From contig NZ_SEWE01000008.1 of assembly GCF_004167665.1 (NCBI RefSeq), positions 62,001-126,000 of the forward strand: a stretch of 64,000 nt of DNA, given 5' to 3'. The stretch is from Hymenobacter persicinus. Lineage in GTDB: Bacteria > Bacteroidota > Bacteroidia > Cytophagales > Hymenobacteraceae. The notes beneath the pieces were generated by a model that saw only the letters and a list, made by a program, of their open reading frames with translations, was not told the origin of the DNA and made no database searches. Positions 44,953 to 53,426 of the stretch are shown here, piece by piece. Each line of letters begins with the position of its first letter. The stretch's first letter is position 1. The translations under genes were made by a program, and so were the position numbers.

Positions 44953-45366
44953 CTACAGGGCCGCTTTGCTGGCCGTGACTTCCGTTACGAAGGAGTTGAT
45001 TTCGGCAATCTGGACTTGCACCTGCCGCAGGTCGAGGGCCCGGTTCAGGGCCGCCACGGGGCCGCGCAGCTGCTGGCTGGCCGTCAGATTTTGGTGGCGC
45101 TGGGTGGCGCGGCGCAGGTCGGCCTCGGTGTTGATGCGCGCCCGGCTCCCGGTGGGCAGCGTGGCCACGACCGGGGTGAGGGCACTGATAATGGCCGCCT
45201 GGGCCGCCAGGTCGGCGGTGGTGTCGGTGGCATTTTCGCTGGTTCGCTCGCCCTGGGCACTCAGCACGGTTTCGCGCACGCGCAGGTCGCGCAGCTCCTG
45301 TTGGGCTGCTTCCAGCAAGGTGTCGCACTAGGCGACGGAAGTCAATAATTGAACGGGATAAGCCAT
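44953..45366 (-). pseudogene. Hypothetical protein gene with an in-frame amber codon
   Basis: From an ATG at 45366 the frame reads MAYPVQLLTSVA, then TAG at 45328-45330, then continues open as CDTLLEAAQQELRDLRVRET to a stop at 44953. The sequence on both sides of the TAG is coherent, so a single nonsense change is more likely than a new start at the TTG at 45318. The protein (137 codons) is helical and of unknown function. If the short form is made it lacks the first 16 residues. Confidence 0.6.
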
Positions 45367-45517
45367 TGGTAGTAGTGGTTAGAAAGTGAAGAGAAACAAC
45401 CGCCCGGCCTTCGCGCCGCGACCAAGCTGCTCGATAGTTACTAACATATCCGGTAGCCTGTATGCCGAAGGGCCTGAATAGTTTAGACAACCCCGATCGG
45501 CGCTTGATCCGGGGGCC

Positions 45518-46159
45518 TCAGGCAGCCTTGGTCAGCAGCTGGGCCAGGGTGGCGGCCTCGGCTTCCACGGCCGCCAGCCGCACCAGCAGCAGGGCCAGGG
45601 CCGTGGCGGTATCGGGCCGTAGGGCGGGGGCCGGGGGGAGGGTGGCGGCCAGCTCAGTCAGCCAGTGCTCCAGGTGCGCCAGCTCGGCGGGCGTCGCCGG
45701 GTCGGTAGGCGCTGCCGTGAGGGCCGTCGGCAGCACGGCCAGGGCCCAGCGCCGACGCTCGTGCGCGGTGGCCCGCTGGCCGAGCACGTGCAGGTCGCGC
45801 CGCAGCAGCCCGATGCGGCGGCTGCACTGCCGCTGCCGCTTCAACAGGGCCGCCGCCGCCAGCGGACCGGGCAGGGCCTGCTCGGGGCCAAACAACCGGG
45901 TGGGCACGGCGGGCGGGGCGTAGGCTTCGGCCGGCGCCGCCGACCCCACGCCCTCCGGCGGGGGCAGCAGGCGGGCCAGCCGGGCCAGGCGCAGGGTGCC
46001 CTGGGGCGTGGTGGTACGGCGGCCTGCCTCTATATTGCCGATGTGCTGCTCGCTTACTCCCAGGTAGCGGCCCAGCTCCGCCTGGGTAAGCCCAAAGTGC
46101 TTCCGCACGGCCATCGAGAGGCTGGTTGAGGGAATGGAGTTGCGCAGGGCATGGGCCAT
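45518..46159 (-). CDS. XRE-family HTH regulator
   Basis: 213 residues. An N-terminal Cro/C1-type HTH (about 12-65, MAVRKHFGLTQAELGRYLGV with GVSEQHIGNIEAGRR) is followed by a long Ala/Leu-rich helical region that is not recognised. The upstream 100 bp contain three copies of a 17-bp motif, a likely operator, so autoregulation is expected. Stand-alone XRE proteins with a helical tail often control mobile or defence genes, but no partner is certain here. Confidence 0.8.
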   Translation of the reverse strand: MAHALRNSIPSTSLSMAVRKHFGLTQAELGRYLGVSEQHIGNIEAGRRTTTPQGTLRLARLARLLPPPEGVGSAAPAEAYAPPAVPTRLFGPEQALPGPLAAAALLKRQRQCSRRIGLLRRDLHVLGQRATAHERRRWALAVLPTALTAAPTDPATPAELAHLEHWLTELAATLPPAPALRPDTATALALLLVRLAAVEAEAATLAQLLTKAA

Positions 46160-46169
46160 AGCTAGCTGG

Positions 46170-46249
46170 TTGAAGGGAATGTGAAAAAATATTTCAGATT
46201 CCCTTCAACGCTGAAGGGGAATTGAAGTTTTATTTCACATTCCCTTCAA
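46170..46249. promoter_or_regulatory. Operator-like repeats upstream of the XRE gene
   Basis: TTGAAGGGAATGTGAAA (46170-46186) is repeated in inverse orientation at 46192-46208 (one mismatch) and 46233-46249 (exact), with a poorer copy between. The A/T-rich spacers suit a promoter. Confidence 0.65.
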
Positions 46250-46289
46250 GATACCCAGAGGGAATCGTGTTGTATTTCCTGAACTGCGA

Positions 46290-46983
46290 CTACTCCGCTG
46301 CTGGCTGTACACTGTCGAACAAGGCCAATTGACGTGCTATTTCGTTGCGCAACGGTGAGGAGTGAGGAGGCTGTCCATGCACATTTCGATATTCGTCCGC
46401 ATCGTAAGCTAGCTGTTCGAAGTTGGCATGAAGCAGCCGCCGCAAGGGCATGAAATAGACGGCCCGGAACATGCCTAGAATGGCGCGATGCAGTCTAGGG
46501 GGCAGAGGTGATGCGTTGTTTTGGAAAGCCTCAAAAAAGCTGAGACTAGCCCGTAGGTCCTGAAGTGCGAACCAGCGTTCTTGCGTGTCTTCCGTTTCTT
46601 CCATGTAGTCAAAGGCGTCGGGGTCCAGCAAGCTAAGCTGGTCTTCTTCCTGCAATAGGTGTTCGAGATTCTGACGGATATCATTCCATGAGGAACGGAT
46701 TTCGTCTACCAGGCGCAGGGCTATGTTGTAGGAAGCTTCCTTCTGTTGCCCACGGCGCTGGTCACGGCTAGCTACGAATTGCTCCCGCAGAGAATATATA
46801 GAGTACCAGTAAGCCGGTCAGGTTAAGAGCTGGGCCCAGGATGCCGCCAATGGTGTCCCCGACGTGGGCTGTGTGCTCATCAAACACCACAAGACCGCCA
46901 GTTCGGGTAACAACAAAGAGTGTAATTAGGGAGAAGATGCTACCCGTCCATAAGACCTGAGCAGCTTTTTTCTTGTTGTTCAT
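46290..46983 (-). pseudogene. Frameshifted membrane-anchored hypothetical gene
   Basis: The N-terminal part (46983 to about 46790) encodes MNNKKKAAQVLWTGSIFSLI and two membrane segments ending in LNLTGLLVLYI. The frame then stops, but one base over it continues without a break as SLREQFVASRDQRRGQQKEA through ALRLVDEIRSSWNDIRQ and LLQEEDQLSLLDPDAF to 46290. One extra T in the TATATATTCTC tract near 46790 explains it. The intact protein would have about 230 residues with a cytoplasmic helical domain. GC content is lower than in the neighbours, suggesting transfer. Confidence 0.6.
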
Positions 46984-47079
46984 TCTTTCAACTCAGTAAT
47001 AGAAAAATCTTTTGGGCAATCACTTAAGCATAGTAATGCTAGTAGGGTGGTGCCTACAGTAAATCGGTAATGCGCACGA

Positions 47080-47102
47080 CGAGACGCAAGTATGCGTCCC
47101 TT
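47080..47102. repeat. Half copy of the interspersed inverted-repeat element
   Basis: GAGACGCAAGTATGCGTCCC matches the right end of the elements at 5849-5942 and 42604-42702. It abuts the 3' end of the methyltransferase gene. Confidence 0.5.
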
Positions 47103-49857
47103 ATGCGGCGTAGCCCTCGGGCGTGAGGCGAATCAGGCTCAGGGCGGCCAGGGTGGCCAGCAGGGGCTCCACCTTGTCGGCTTTGAGGCGCTTGAAGCGG
47201 GCGGCGACCTGGGCGGCGGTCAGGGGCTGGCCGGCCTGCTGGAGGGCGTCGCGCAGGGTCTGCATCTGCTGGGCCAGCTCGGTGGGGAAGGGTGCCTCAC
47301 CCCCCGTCCCCCTCTCCGGAAGAGAGGGGGAGCCAGCCGACTTCCCTTTTGCGGGCTTGGCGGCCTGCTCGGCCAGGGCGATGCTGGTTTGCACGGTGTC
47401 GGGGGCCTGGTAGGCGGGGCGCAGGTAGCGGACGGTGCCGGCGGCTTCCTCGGCGGCGCGCTCGTGGTTGAGGCGGACCAGGCGGGTGAGGATATCGGCG
47501 TCGGGCAGGGCGGGGGGCCAGCCGTAGGCTTCGGCCACGGCCGCGTCGAGCTGCTGGTGCAGGCTGAGGACCACGGAGGCCAGGCCCTGCTGGTTCACGG
47601 TCTGGTCTTTGGCCGACAAGGGCTGGGCGGCGCGCAGCTTCTCCACCACGGTGTAGAGGTCGGTGAGGGTGAGGCCGGGGTGCTGGGTTTGCTGGCGCTT
47701 GCGGTGGGCGTCGAGCTGCTCGGCCAGCTCCCGGATGCGGGCCTGCTGCGCGGGCGTGGCGGCGGGGAAGGGGAACGGGTCGAAGCAGCGGGTTTTGTTG
47801 TAGATGAGGTCATTCCCGACGCCCATTCTTCCTCCAGTAGCAGCAGCCCAAACTGTATGAAAACGGCTCATCAATACGCCCAAATAGTAAGCATCGTCTA
47901 GTGCAACGACTACTAGCCGATTGTCAGGTAATACCTGCCCATCAATAAATTGAAAGAACCGGTGCTTTGATGTTTCAATAGTTGCTATGTATCGTTGAAG
48001 CCCAGCTAATGCAGCCCTAAGGTCGTCCCTCGTTCTTCCGTGAAGCCACCAATTTGCTTTAACACGAGGCTCCTTGCTTAGGTCACGCTCGGGTTTTACT
48101 CTCTCTAAAATATGCTGGAAAACCGAAGGGTGTTTCTCTAATGCTTCTCCTTCATTTAATCCGAAGAAGTCTATAACTAATGCACCTCTAGAATTACCAG
48201 CTAAATCACGGCCGTTTAAGTAGGGTCGGATTACACTGTCTGTATGGGCATTTTGAAATGCTGCTGCTTCCTCTTTCGTTAGAATGAAGCCAGCGCCATA
48301 CAACTGGACACCTCTATTAGATAAACCATCATTGCTTTTCAACGCATTAGCACTATCCAGTGCAGCACCAATCGACAAGTCAGAAAGAATCAAGCCTTTC
48401 TGTTCCTCAAAAGTCACTTCCGCCGCTTCGTCGCCTTCCGCTACGGATTCCGTTTTCAGAATCCAGAGCTGGCCGGGCGCGGCTACGGTGAGGGTGCGTT
48501 CGGCTACCGTCATGGCGATGCGCACGGCGGCTCCTTCGGCGGCATCGACCCAGGGGTGGTCGGGAATGGCGAAGGTGAGGGTGAGCGGGGCCGGGTCGCC
48601 TTCCAGGAAGGGCTGCATCACGCGGCGGTTGAAGGTTTGCTTGAGGCTGTTGGTGGTGATGAAGCCGAACCGCTCGGCGGGGCCGCGCTGCACGGCGGCC
48701 GCGGCGTTGTACCACCAGTACATCACCAAATCGGCCGAGTCGGGCACCTTGCCCTTGTAGGCTTTGCGCAGGGCTTCGGTGTAGCCGTCACCGAGGGCGT
48801 CGCGCATGCGGGCCGGCCCCACAAACGGCGGGTTGCCCACGATGAAATCAGCTTCGGGCCACTCGGCGGGGCGGGGGTTGGGGTAGTCGAGCACGGGGGT
48901 GCGGGCGGTTTCGTCGGGCACGGGCTGGCCGGTGGCGGGGTGCAGGCGGGTAGTGCCGTCCCAGCGCGTAACGGGCTGGCCGTGGGCGTCGAGGCGGGGC
49001 GTGGGCGGGTCGTGGCGCAGGGCGGCGTCCTGCTGGCGGATGTTCTGGTACTCGTCGAGCAGGGGCTCGGAGAGCTGGGTGATGCCGTGGGTGCGCAGGT
49101 GCCATTGCAGGTAGCCGATGCGCAGCACCACGTCGGCAATGGCCGCCGCGCGCGGGTTCAGCTCCAGGCCCAGCAGCTGCCGGGGCGAGACGGTGGTGCC
49201 CCCGCCCAGGTCGAGCAGGCCGGTGTGGCCGAAGGCGTTGATGGCGGCCAATACCTCGCCCTCCAGGCGCTTGAGGTGCTCCAGCGTGACGTAGAGGAAG
49301 TTGCCGGAGCCGCAGGCGGGGTCGAGGATGCGCAGCCCGGTGAGGCGGGTGAGGAAGCGCACCAGCTCCTGGCGGGCTTCCCGGGGCTGGCCTTCGTCGA
49401 GGCGGCGGGCGCTGGCGGCCTGGGCGGCCGTCCACTCCCGGCGCAGGGGTTCGAGCACGGTGGGCAGCACCAGGCGCTCCACGTAGCGGCGCGGGGTGTA
49501 GTGGGCGCCCAGGCTGTGCCGCTCCCGGGGGTCGAGGGCGCGCTCCAGCAGGGTGCCGAAGATGGCGGGCTCCACCTCGGTCCAGTCGGCTTCGGCGGCT
49601 TTGAGCAGCAGGGCCATCTGGTCGGGGGTGAGGGGCAGGGCGGTGGCGTCGTGGAAGAGCTTGCCGTTGAAGCGCCGCAGCCGGGCCTTGAGGTCGGGGG
49701 AGAAGCCGCCGGTATCCATCGTATGCCAGAGGCCGCTCAGGGCATCGGGCAGAAACTCGCGCATCTCGGGGGTGGAGTAGGTGCGCAGCATACCCGTGAA
49801 GCTCGTCTTGGGAATCAGCCCCACGTCCTCGGAGAACATCGTGAACAGGCAGCGCAT
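47101..49857 (-). CDS. MmeI-like restriction-modification protein, methyltransferase and specificity part
   Basis: 918 residues. A helical spacer (1-110) precedes an N6-adenine methyltransferase domain: motif I in LRILDPACGSGNFLYVTLEH (about 176-195) and motif IV GNPPFVG (about 341-347). A target-recognition region (about 480-680) is followed by a C-terminal region. It starts two codons after the TAG that ends the nuclease ORF and is in the same frame, so both parts were one protein of about 1160 residues. The DNA for the recognition region (about 47830-48420) is much more A/T-rich than the rest. Confidence 0.85.
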   Translation of the reverse strand: MRCLFTMFSEDVGLIPKTSFTGMLRTYSTPEMREFLPDALSGLWHTMDTGGFSPDLKARLRRFNGKLFHDATALPLTPDQMALLLKAAEADWTEVEPAIFGTLLERALDPRERHSLGAHYTPRRYVERLVLPTVLEPLRREWTAAQAASARRLDEGQPREARQELVRFLTRLTGLRILDPACGSGNFLYVTLEHLKRLEGEVLAAINAFGHTGLLDLGGGTTVSPRQLLGLELNPRAAAIADVVLRIGYLQWHLRTHGITQLSEPLLDEYQNIRQQDAALRHDPPTPRLDAHGQPVTRWDGTTRLHPATGQPVPDETARTPVLDYPNPRPAEWPEADFIVGNPPFVGPARMRDALGDGYTEALRKAYKGKVPDSADLVMYWWYNAAAAVQRGPAERFGFITTNSLKQTFNRRVMQPFLEGDPAPLTLTFAIPDHPWVDAAEGAAVRIAMTVAERTLTVAAPGQLWILKTESVAEGDEAAEVTFEEQKGLILSDLSIGAALDSANALKSNDGLSNRGVQLYGAGFILTKEEAAAFQNAHTDSVIRPYLNGRDLAGNSRGALVIDFFGLNEGEALEKHPSVFQHILERVKPERDLSKEPRVKANWWLHGRTRDDLRAALAGLQRYIATIETSKHRFFQFIDGQVLPDNRLVVVALDDAYYLGVLMSRFHTVWAAATGGRMGVGNDLIYNKTRCFDPFPFPAATPAQQARIRELAEQLDAHRKRQQTQHPGLTLTDLYTVVEKLRAAQPLSAKDQTVNQQGLASVVLSLHQQLDAAVAEAYGWPPALPDADILTRLVRLNHERAAEEAAGTVRYLRPAYQAPDTVQTSIALAEQAAKPAKGKSAGSPSLPERGTGGEAPFPTELAQQMQTLRDALQQAGQPLTAAQVAARFKRLKADKVEPLLATLAALSLIRLTPEGYAA

Positions 49858-49863
49858 CAGGAA

Positions 49864-50586
49864 CTAGGCCACCACCTCGGGCGCGTGCCCGGCCCGCTCG
49901 AGCTGGGCACTCACGCCGGCCAGGTAGCCGGCCAGCTCCCGCGTGACGCGGGCGGCGCGGCGGCTGGGGTCCAGCTCCCGGGGCTCCAGCCAGATGCCGC
50001 GCAGCAGGGCGCGGGTGCCCTCGTCGGCCAGGGCCGAAAGCGGCAGGCGGAAGCGGGCCTGGTCGGGGAAGGGCACGAAGGAGTCGCCGACCCCGGCGAA
50101 GTTCGAGTACACGTCGAGGCAGTAGCCCACGTCCACGACCAGCACAAACAGGGGCCGGGGCTCGTCGGCGGGCAGGGCGCGCACGTAGCCCAGGGCCTGC
50201 TGGCGGGCGGCCTGCATCATCTGCTCCCACTTCACGCTGCCGCGCAGGGCGTGGCCCTTGCGGCGCTTTTCGGCGGGGAGGCCCAGCTCGGCGCGGTCGG
50301 CCTGCTGGGCTTTCTGCTGGGCGTCGGCCGAGTCGGTGCCCTGCTTGGTTTCCAGGATAAAGCAGCCGCGCTTATACAGGTCGATGCGGCCGGTGCTCTT
50401 CTTGGCCCCGTCCTGGAACTGCACGGCGCGCTCCAGCACGTACTGGTCCTGGGCGGGGGAGTCGGTGGTGGGGTCGGGGCGGGGTACGCCGAGCAGGTCG
50501 CAGAGGTCTTGCAGAAACAGGCCGTAGTTGGCCCGCTCGGCGCCGCCGGATTTCTGCCAGCGGGCTTCGAAGTCGGAGTAAGTCAA
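49864..50586 (-). CDS. MmeI-like restriction-modification protein, nuclease part (split by TAG)
   Basis: 240 residues from a TTG at 50586; no ATG exists in this frame before an upstream stop. The start SGGAERANYGLFLQDLCDLL is typical of MmeI/type IIG-like single-chain enzymes, and GRIDLYKRGCFILETKQG contains the D...E-x-K nuclease motif. The ORF ends HAPEVVA-TAG, and after the amber codon (49864-49866) the frame continues FLMRCLFTMFSEDVG without shift. As it stands the enzyme is split or inactive unless the stop is read through or the two pieces associate. Confidence 0.8.
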   Translation of the reverse strand: MTYSDFEARWQKSGGAERANYGLFLQDLCDLLGVPRPDPTTDSPAQDQYVLERAVQFQDGAKKSTGRIDLYKRGCFILETKQGTDSADAQQKAQQADRAELGLPAEKRRKGHALRGSVKWEQMMQAARQQALGYVRALPADEPRPLFVLVVDVGYCLDVYSNFAGVGDSFVPFPDQARFRLPLSALADEGTRALLRGIWLEPRELDPSRRAARVTRELAGYLAGVSAQLERAGHAPEVVA

Positions 50587-50731
50587 GGGGGAAGTAGCTA
50601 GGATAGATAGTTAGCGGTGGGGAAGATAAGCAGCCGGGACGGTACGGAGCCCAGAAAAGACGGCGGGCCGGCCTCGGCTTGGCGCGAAGCTGCTACCTTG
50701 TTGCCGTTTCGCCCCTCCATACCACCTGCCG

Positions 50732-51151
50732 ATGAACCGCTACCCACTTGCCCGGCTGGCCCTGGCCGTTGTCCTCGCCCCGGCCCTGGGCGCCTGCTTC
50801 TCCAACGCCCCCGACGAGGCCGACCAGGAAACGCACACCACCATCGAGGCCGGCAACAAGCACGGGGCCGTGGTGGTCGACAGCGACGGGGAAATCGTCA
50901 TTACGGGCGACAAAACCGTGCAGACCCGGGCCTGTACCGGGCAGGACGTGCAGGTGGTGGGCAACGCCAACCAAGCCACCTTCACCGGCCGCTGCGGGGA
51001 GGCCACCGTCATGGGCGCCGACAACCGGGTGAGCCTGGAAAACGTGACTTCCATCAGCCTGATTGGCAGCAACAACACCGTGACCTGGCGCGGCACCAAG
51101 CCGGAAATCAGCAACGTGGGCACCGGTAACCGTATCCTTAAGGCCGAATAG
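50732..51151 (+). CDS. DUF3060 lipoprotein
   Basis: 139 residues. Lipobox LGAC with Cys at 22, then a short acidic linker and a DUF3060 beta-helix-like domain (about 60-137) built of G-x-N/D turns: VVVDSDGEIVITGDKTV, VQVVGNANQATFTG, LIGSNNTVTWRG. The function is unknown; it is anchored in a cell-envelope membrane. It is the first of three envelope-type genes in the same direction, divergent from the R-M gene. Confidence 0.85.
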   Translation: MNRYPLARLALAVVLAPALGACFSNAPDEADQETHTTIEAGNKHGAVVVDSDGEIVITGDKTVQTRACTGQDVQVVGNANQATFTGRCGEATVMGADNRVSLENVTSISLIGSNNTVTWRGTKPEISNVGTGNRILKAE

Positions 51152-51212
51152 CCGGTAGACGGGCTGTTCCTTTCTGCTTTCCACCCTTTAGTCGCCATCC
51201 TCCTCTTTCCCC

Positions 51213-51842
51213 ATGATTATTTACGGAACCAAGGCCACGCTGCGGCGCACCGAGGCCGCCCCCGGCCTGACCTGCCCCGCCTGCTCCACCACCGACCAGA
51301 TGTGGCTGAACGTGTTCAGCCGCTACGCCCACGTGTACTGGGTACCTCTGTTCCCGTTTAGCAAGCCCGCCGTGGCCCACTGCGCGCACTGCAAGGGGAC
51401 CTGGGCCGAAAAGGAGCTGCCCGCCGAAGCCGCCGAGCTCAAGCAGGCCGCCGAGCTGCTGCGCCAGCACACCACGGCGCCCTGGTGGCAGTGGTCGGGC
51501 CTGGTGGTGCTGGCCCTGGGCCTGGTGGTAGCCCTGGTGGCCGGCCGCCGCCACGACCAGGACAGCGCCACGTTCCTGGCCGCGCCCCGGGCCGGCGACG
51601 TCTACACCGTCCACGACAGCGACACGGCCCGGCGCTACTCCCTGCTGAAGGTGGTGGCCGCCCACGGCAACACCGTGGAGCTGGTGGCCAACAACTACGA
51701 CATCGACGACCGGCACCCACTCGAGGAGCTCAACCAAACCGACAAGTACAGCAAGGAGCCCTTCACCCTCACCCAGCTCGACCTGACCATCATGCGCAAC
51801 AAGGGCCAGCTCACCGACGTGGACCGCCCGGAGCAGGAGTAA
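51213..51842 (+). CDS. Single-pass membrane protein with zinc-ribbon-like N-terminus
   Basis: 209 residues. The N-terminal cytoplasmic part has two Cys pairs, LTCPACSTTDQ and AHCAHCKGTW, forming a probable zinc ribbon (about 20-65). One membrane segment (about 93-110, GLVVLALGLVVALVAG) is followed by a soluble C-terminal domain (115-209, beta-rich, YTVHDSDTARRYSLLKVVAA). No family is recognised. It follows the DUF3060 gene by 61 bp. Confidence 0.75.
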   Translation: MIIYGTKATLRRTEAAPGLTCPACSTTDQMWLNVFSRYAHVYWVPLFPFSKPAVAHCAHCKGTWAEKELPAEAAELKQAAELLRQHTTAPWWQWSGLVVLALGLVVALVAGRRHDQDSATFLAAPRAGDVYTVHDSDTARRYSLLKVVAAHGNTVELVANNYDIDDRHPLEELNQTDKYSKEPFTLTQLDLTIMRNKGQLTDVDRPEQE

Positions 51843-51927
51843 AGGCACGAGCCGCTAGGTCCGCGTCGGCGTGGTTTGTGGAGGCCGTAGCGTACCTTCG
51901 TGACCCGTATCTACCACCACGCCCACG

Positions 51928-52698
51928 ATGAACAACGTACTACGCCTCGCGCTGGCCGCCGGGGCCCTGGCAGTTGCCCGCCCGGCGCTGGCCCAGACGC
52001 CCGGCACCTGGGGCAACTGGTACATCGGCACGGTGGTGCTGCCGGGCAGCGTGGAAAAGAAGTGGGGCGGCTACGTGGAAGTGCAGGCCCGCAGCAACGG
52101 CCTGCTGCGGCAGTACTTCTACAACGAGCTCAAGGGGGGCCTGAGCTACGACCTCGACAAGAACTTCACGGTGCTGGTCGGGGCCGGGCGCTACAGCACC
52201 TTCGATGAGCCCGGGCCCGTGAACGTGGAAAAGCGGGTGTGGCAGCAGCTGGTGCTCCACCAGTTTATGAGCCGGCTCAAGCTTGAGCACCGCTACCGGG
52301 TGGAGCAGCGCTGGCTGACCTACAAGGCCGAGGACAGCACCGCGTTTCGGCAGCGCCTGCGCTACCGGCTCAACGCCTTTCTGCCCCTGAACCACACCAC
52401 CATCACCGACCATACCGTGTTCGTGTCGGTCTACGACGAAATCTTTCTCAACCCCAAGGGGCCGGTGTTTGAGCGCAACCGCGTGTACGCCGGCCTAGGC
52501 TACCAGCTCAACAGCCGCCTGAACGTGCAGCTCGGCTGGGTGCGCCAGGCCAGCTACGCCCAGCCCCGCCTCAAGCAGGGCCAGCTGGTGCCGCTGGGTA
52601 CTTCCGCCAAAAACAACGTGGTGCTGGCCCTGACTTACCGGCTGGCCCACCGTCACGCCACCCCGCGGCCCGAAACCATGCCCGCCCACCAGGACTAG
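51928..52698 (+). CDS. DUF2490 outer-membrane beta-barrel protein
   Basis: 256 residues, signal peptide about 1-22 (ARPALAQ). DUF2490 pattern: GTWGNWYIGTVVLPGSVEKK, then alternating strands with HRYRVEQRWL and RLRYRLNAFLPLNH, and the DEIFLN and FERNRVYAGLGYQL segments. It is a predicted outer-membrane barrel of unknown role. TACCTTCG at 51894-51901 is a possible -7 element. Its last four bases overlap the end of the convergent MOSC gene. Confidence 0.88.
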   Translation: MNNVLRLALAAGALAVARPALAQTPGTWGNWYIGTVVLPGSVEKKWGGYVEVQARSNGLLRQYFYNELKGGLSYDLDKNFTVLVGAGRYSTFDEPGPVNVEKRVWQQLVLHQFMSRLKLEHRYRVEQRWLTYKAEDSTAFRQRLRYRLNAFLPLNHTTITDHTVFVSVYDEIFLNPKGPVFERNRVYAGLGYQLNSRLNVQLGWVRQASYAQPRLKQGQLVPLGTSAKNNVVLALTYRLAHRHATPRPETMPAHQD

Positions 52699-53240
52699 GC
52701 ATCAGCTGGCAGGGCGGCCGGCGCCGTGGGCAGCACCCGCACCACGTCGCCCAGGCGCAGCACGCCGCCCCGCAGGATGCGGGCCGTCAGGCCGCCGTGC
52801 CCGCGCATGGCGTTGTAGCCGCCGGGGCCCAGCTCTTCCTCCATGCGGGAGCAGGGGTGGCACTCCCCGGTTATTTCCAGCACCACCTCGTCGCCGACCT
52901 GGACCTGCCGGTTTTTCAGCGCCAGCAGGTTCAGTCCGCTCACCACCAGATTGCGCCGCAGCCGGCCCGGGTCCAGGGCTTCCGGCAGACCCAGAAACCC
53001 GGCCACGGCCGTCAGGTGCTCGTGCTGCAAGAGGGTTACCTGCCGCTTGCCGCCGGCCTTCACCCGGGCATGGTCGCCGGCCAGGTGGCGGTCGGTTTCG
53101 GCCGTGGCCTCGGGCACGGCCAGCAGGGGCTCCCGCCGGGCGGGGCGCAGGCCAATCCACTCCAGGCGGCCGGTTTGGGGCAGGGTGGCGAGCATCTGCG
53201 CAATCTTGGACTTATCGTCGCCGAAGAAGGGGAAGGGCAT
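52695..53240 (-). CDS. MOSC-domain protein
   Basis: 181 residues from the ATG at 53240 (MPFPFFGDD). The MOSC beta barrel is recognised from LRRNLVVSGLNLLALKNRQV and the conserved Cys in ITGECHPCSRMEEELG, followed by RGHGGLTARILRGG. MOSC domains bind sulfur or molybdenum-cofactor-linked groups, as in YiiM/YuaD-like detoxification proteins. A stand-alone form like this is probably a cytoplasmic enzyme of that kind. Confidence 0.9.
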   Translation of the reverse strand: MPFPFFGDDKSKIAQMLATLPQTGRLEWIGLRPARREPLLAVPEATAETDRHLAGDHARVKAGGKRQVTLLQHEHLTAVAGFLGLPEALDPGRLRRNLVVSGLNLLALKNRQVQVGDEVVLEITGECHPCSRMEEELGPGGYNAMRGHGGLTARILRGGVLRLGDVVRVLPTAPAALPADA

Positions 53241-53426
53241 GGGCGGGCAGGATCGGGGGCAGCCGGAGTCAGCTGCCCTAGGGCGTACTGCGGCGGGGGC
53301 GGCGTGGTTACGGGCGCGCCGCAAGCGAAGGGGGCGGAGCAACAGAAAAAATAGACAATACGTCCCGGGTTTTTGAGTAACTATACCCCTTCATTGCTCA
53401 TCCATCCTTCTCTTACCCACGATTCT

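Noticed and set aside
44953..50586. Reassignment of TAG to an amino acid in this genome
   Set aside because: TAG is the normal stop of many intact genes here, for example those ending at 18059, 19434 and 39808.
48556..50601. 681-codon plus-strand ORF opposite the R-M gene
   Set aside because: Antisense shadow of a GC-rich gene; composition is Gly/His/Gln/Val-rich without motifs, while the minus strand carries clear MTase motifs. The same holds for the long ORFs at 10480-12324, 19499-21973 and 15325-16890.
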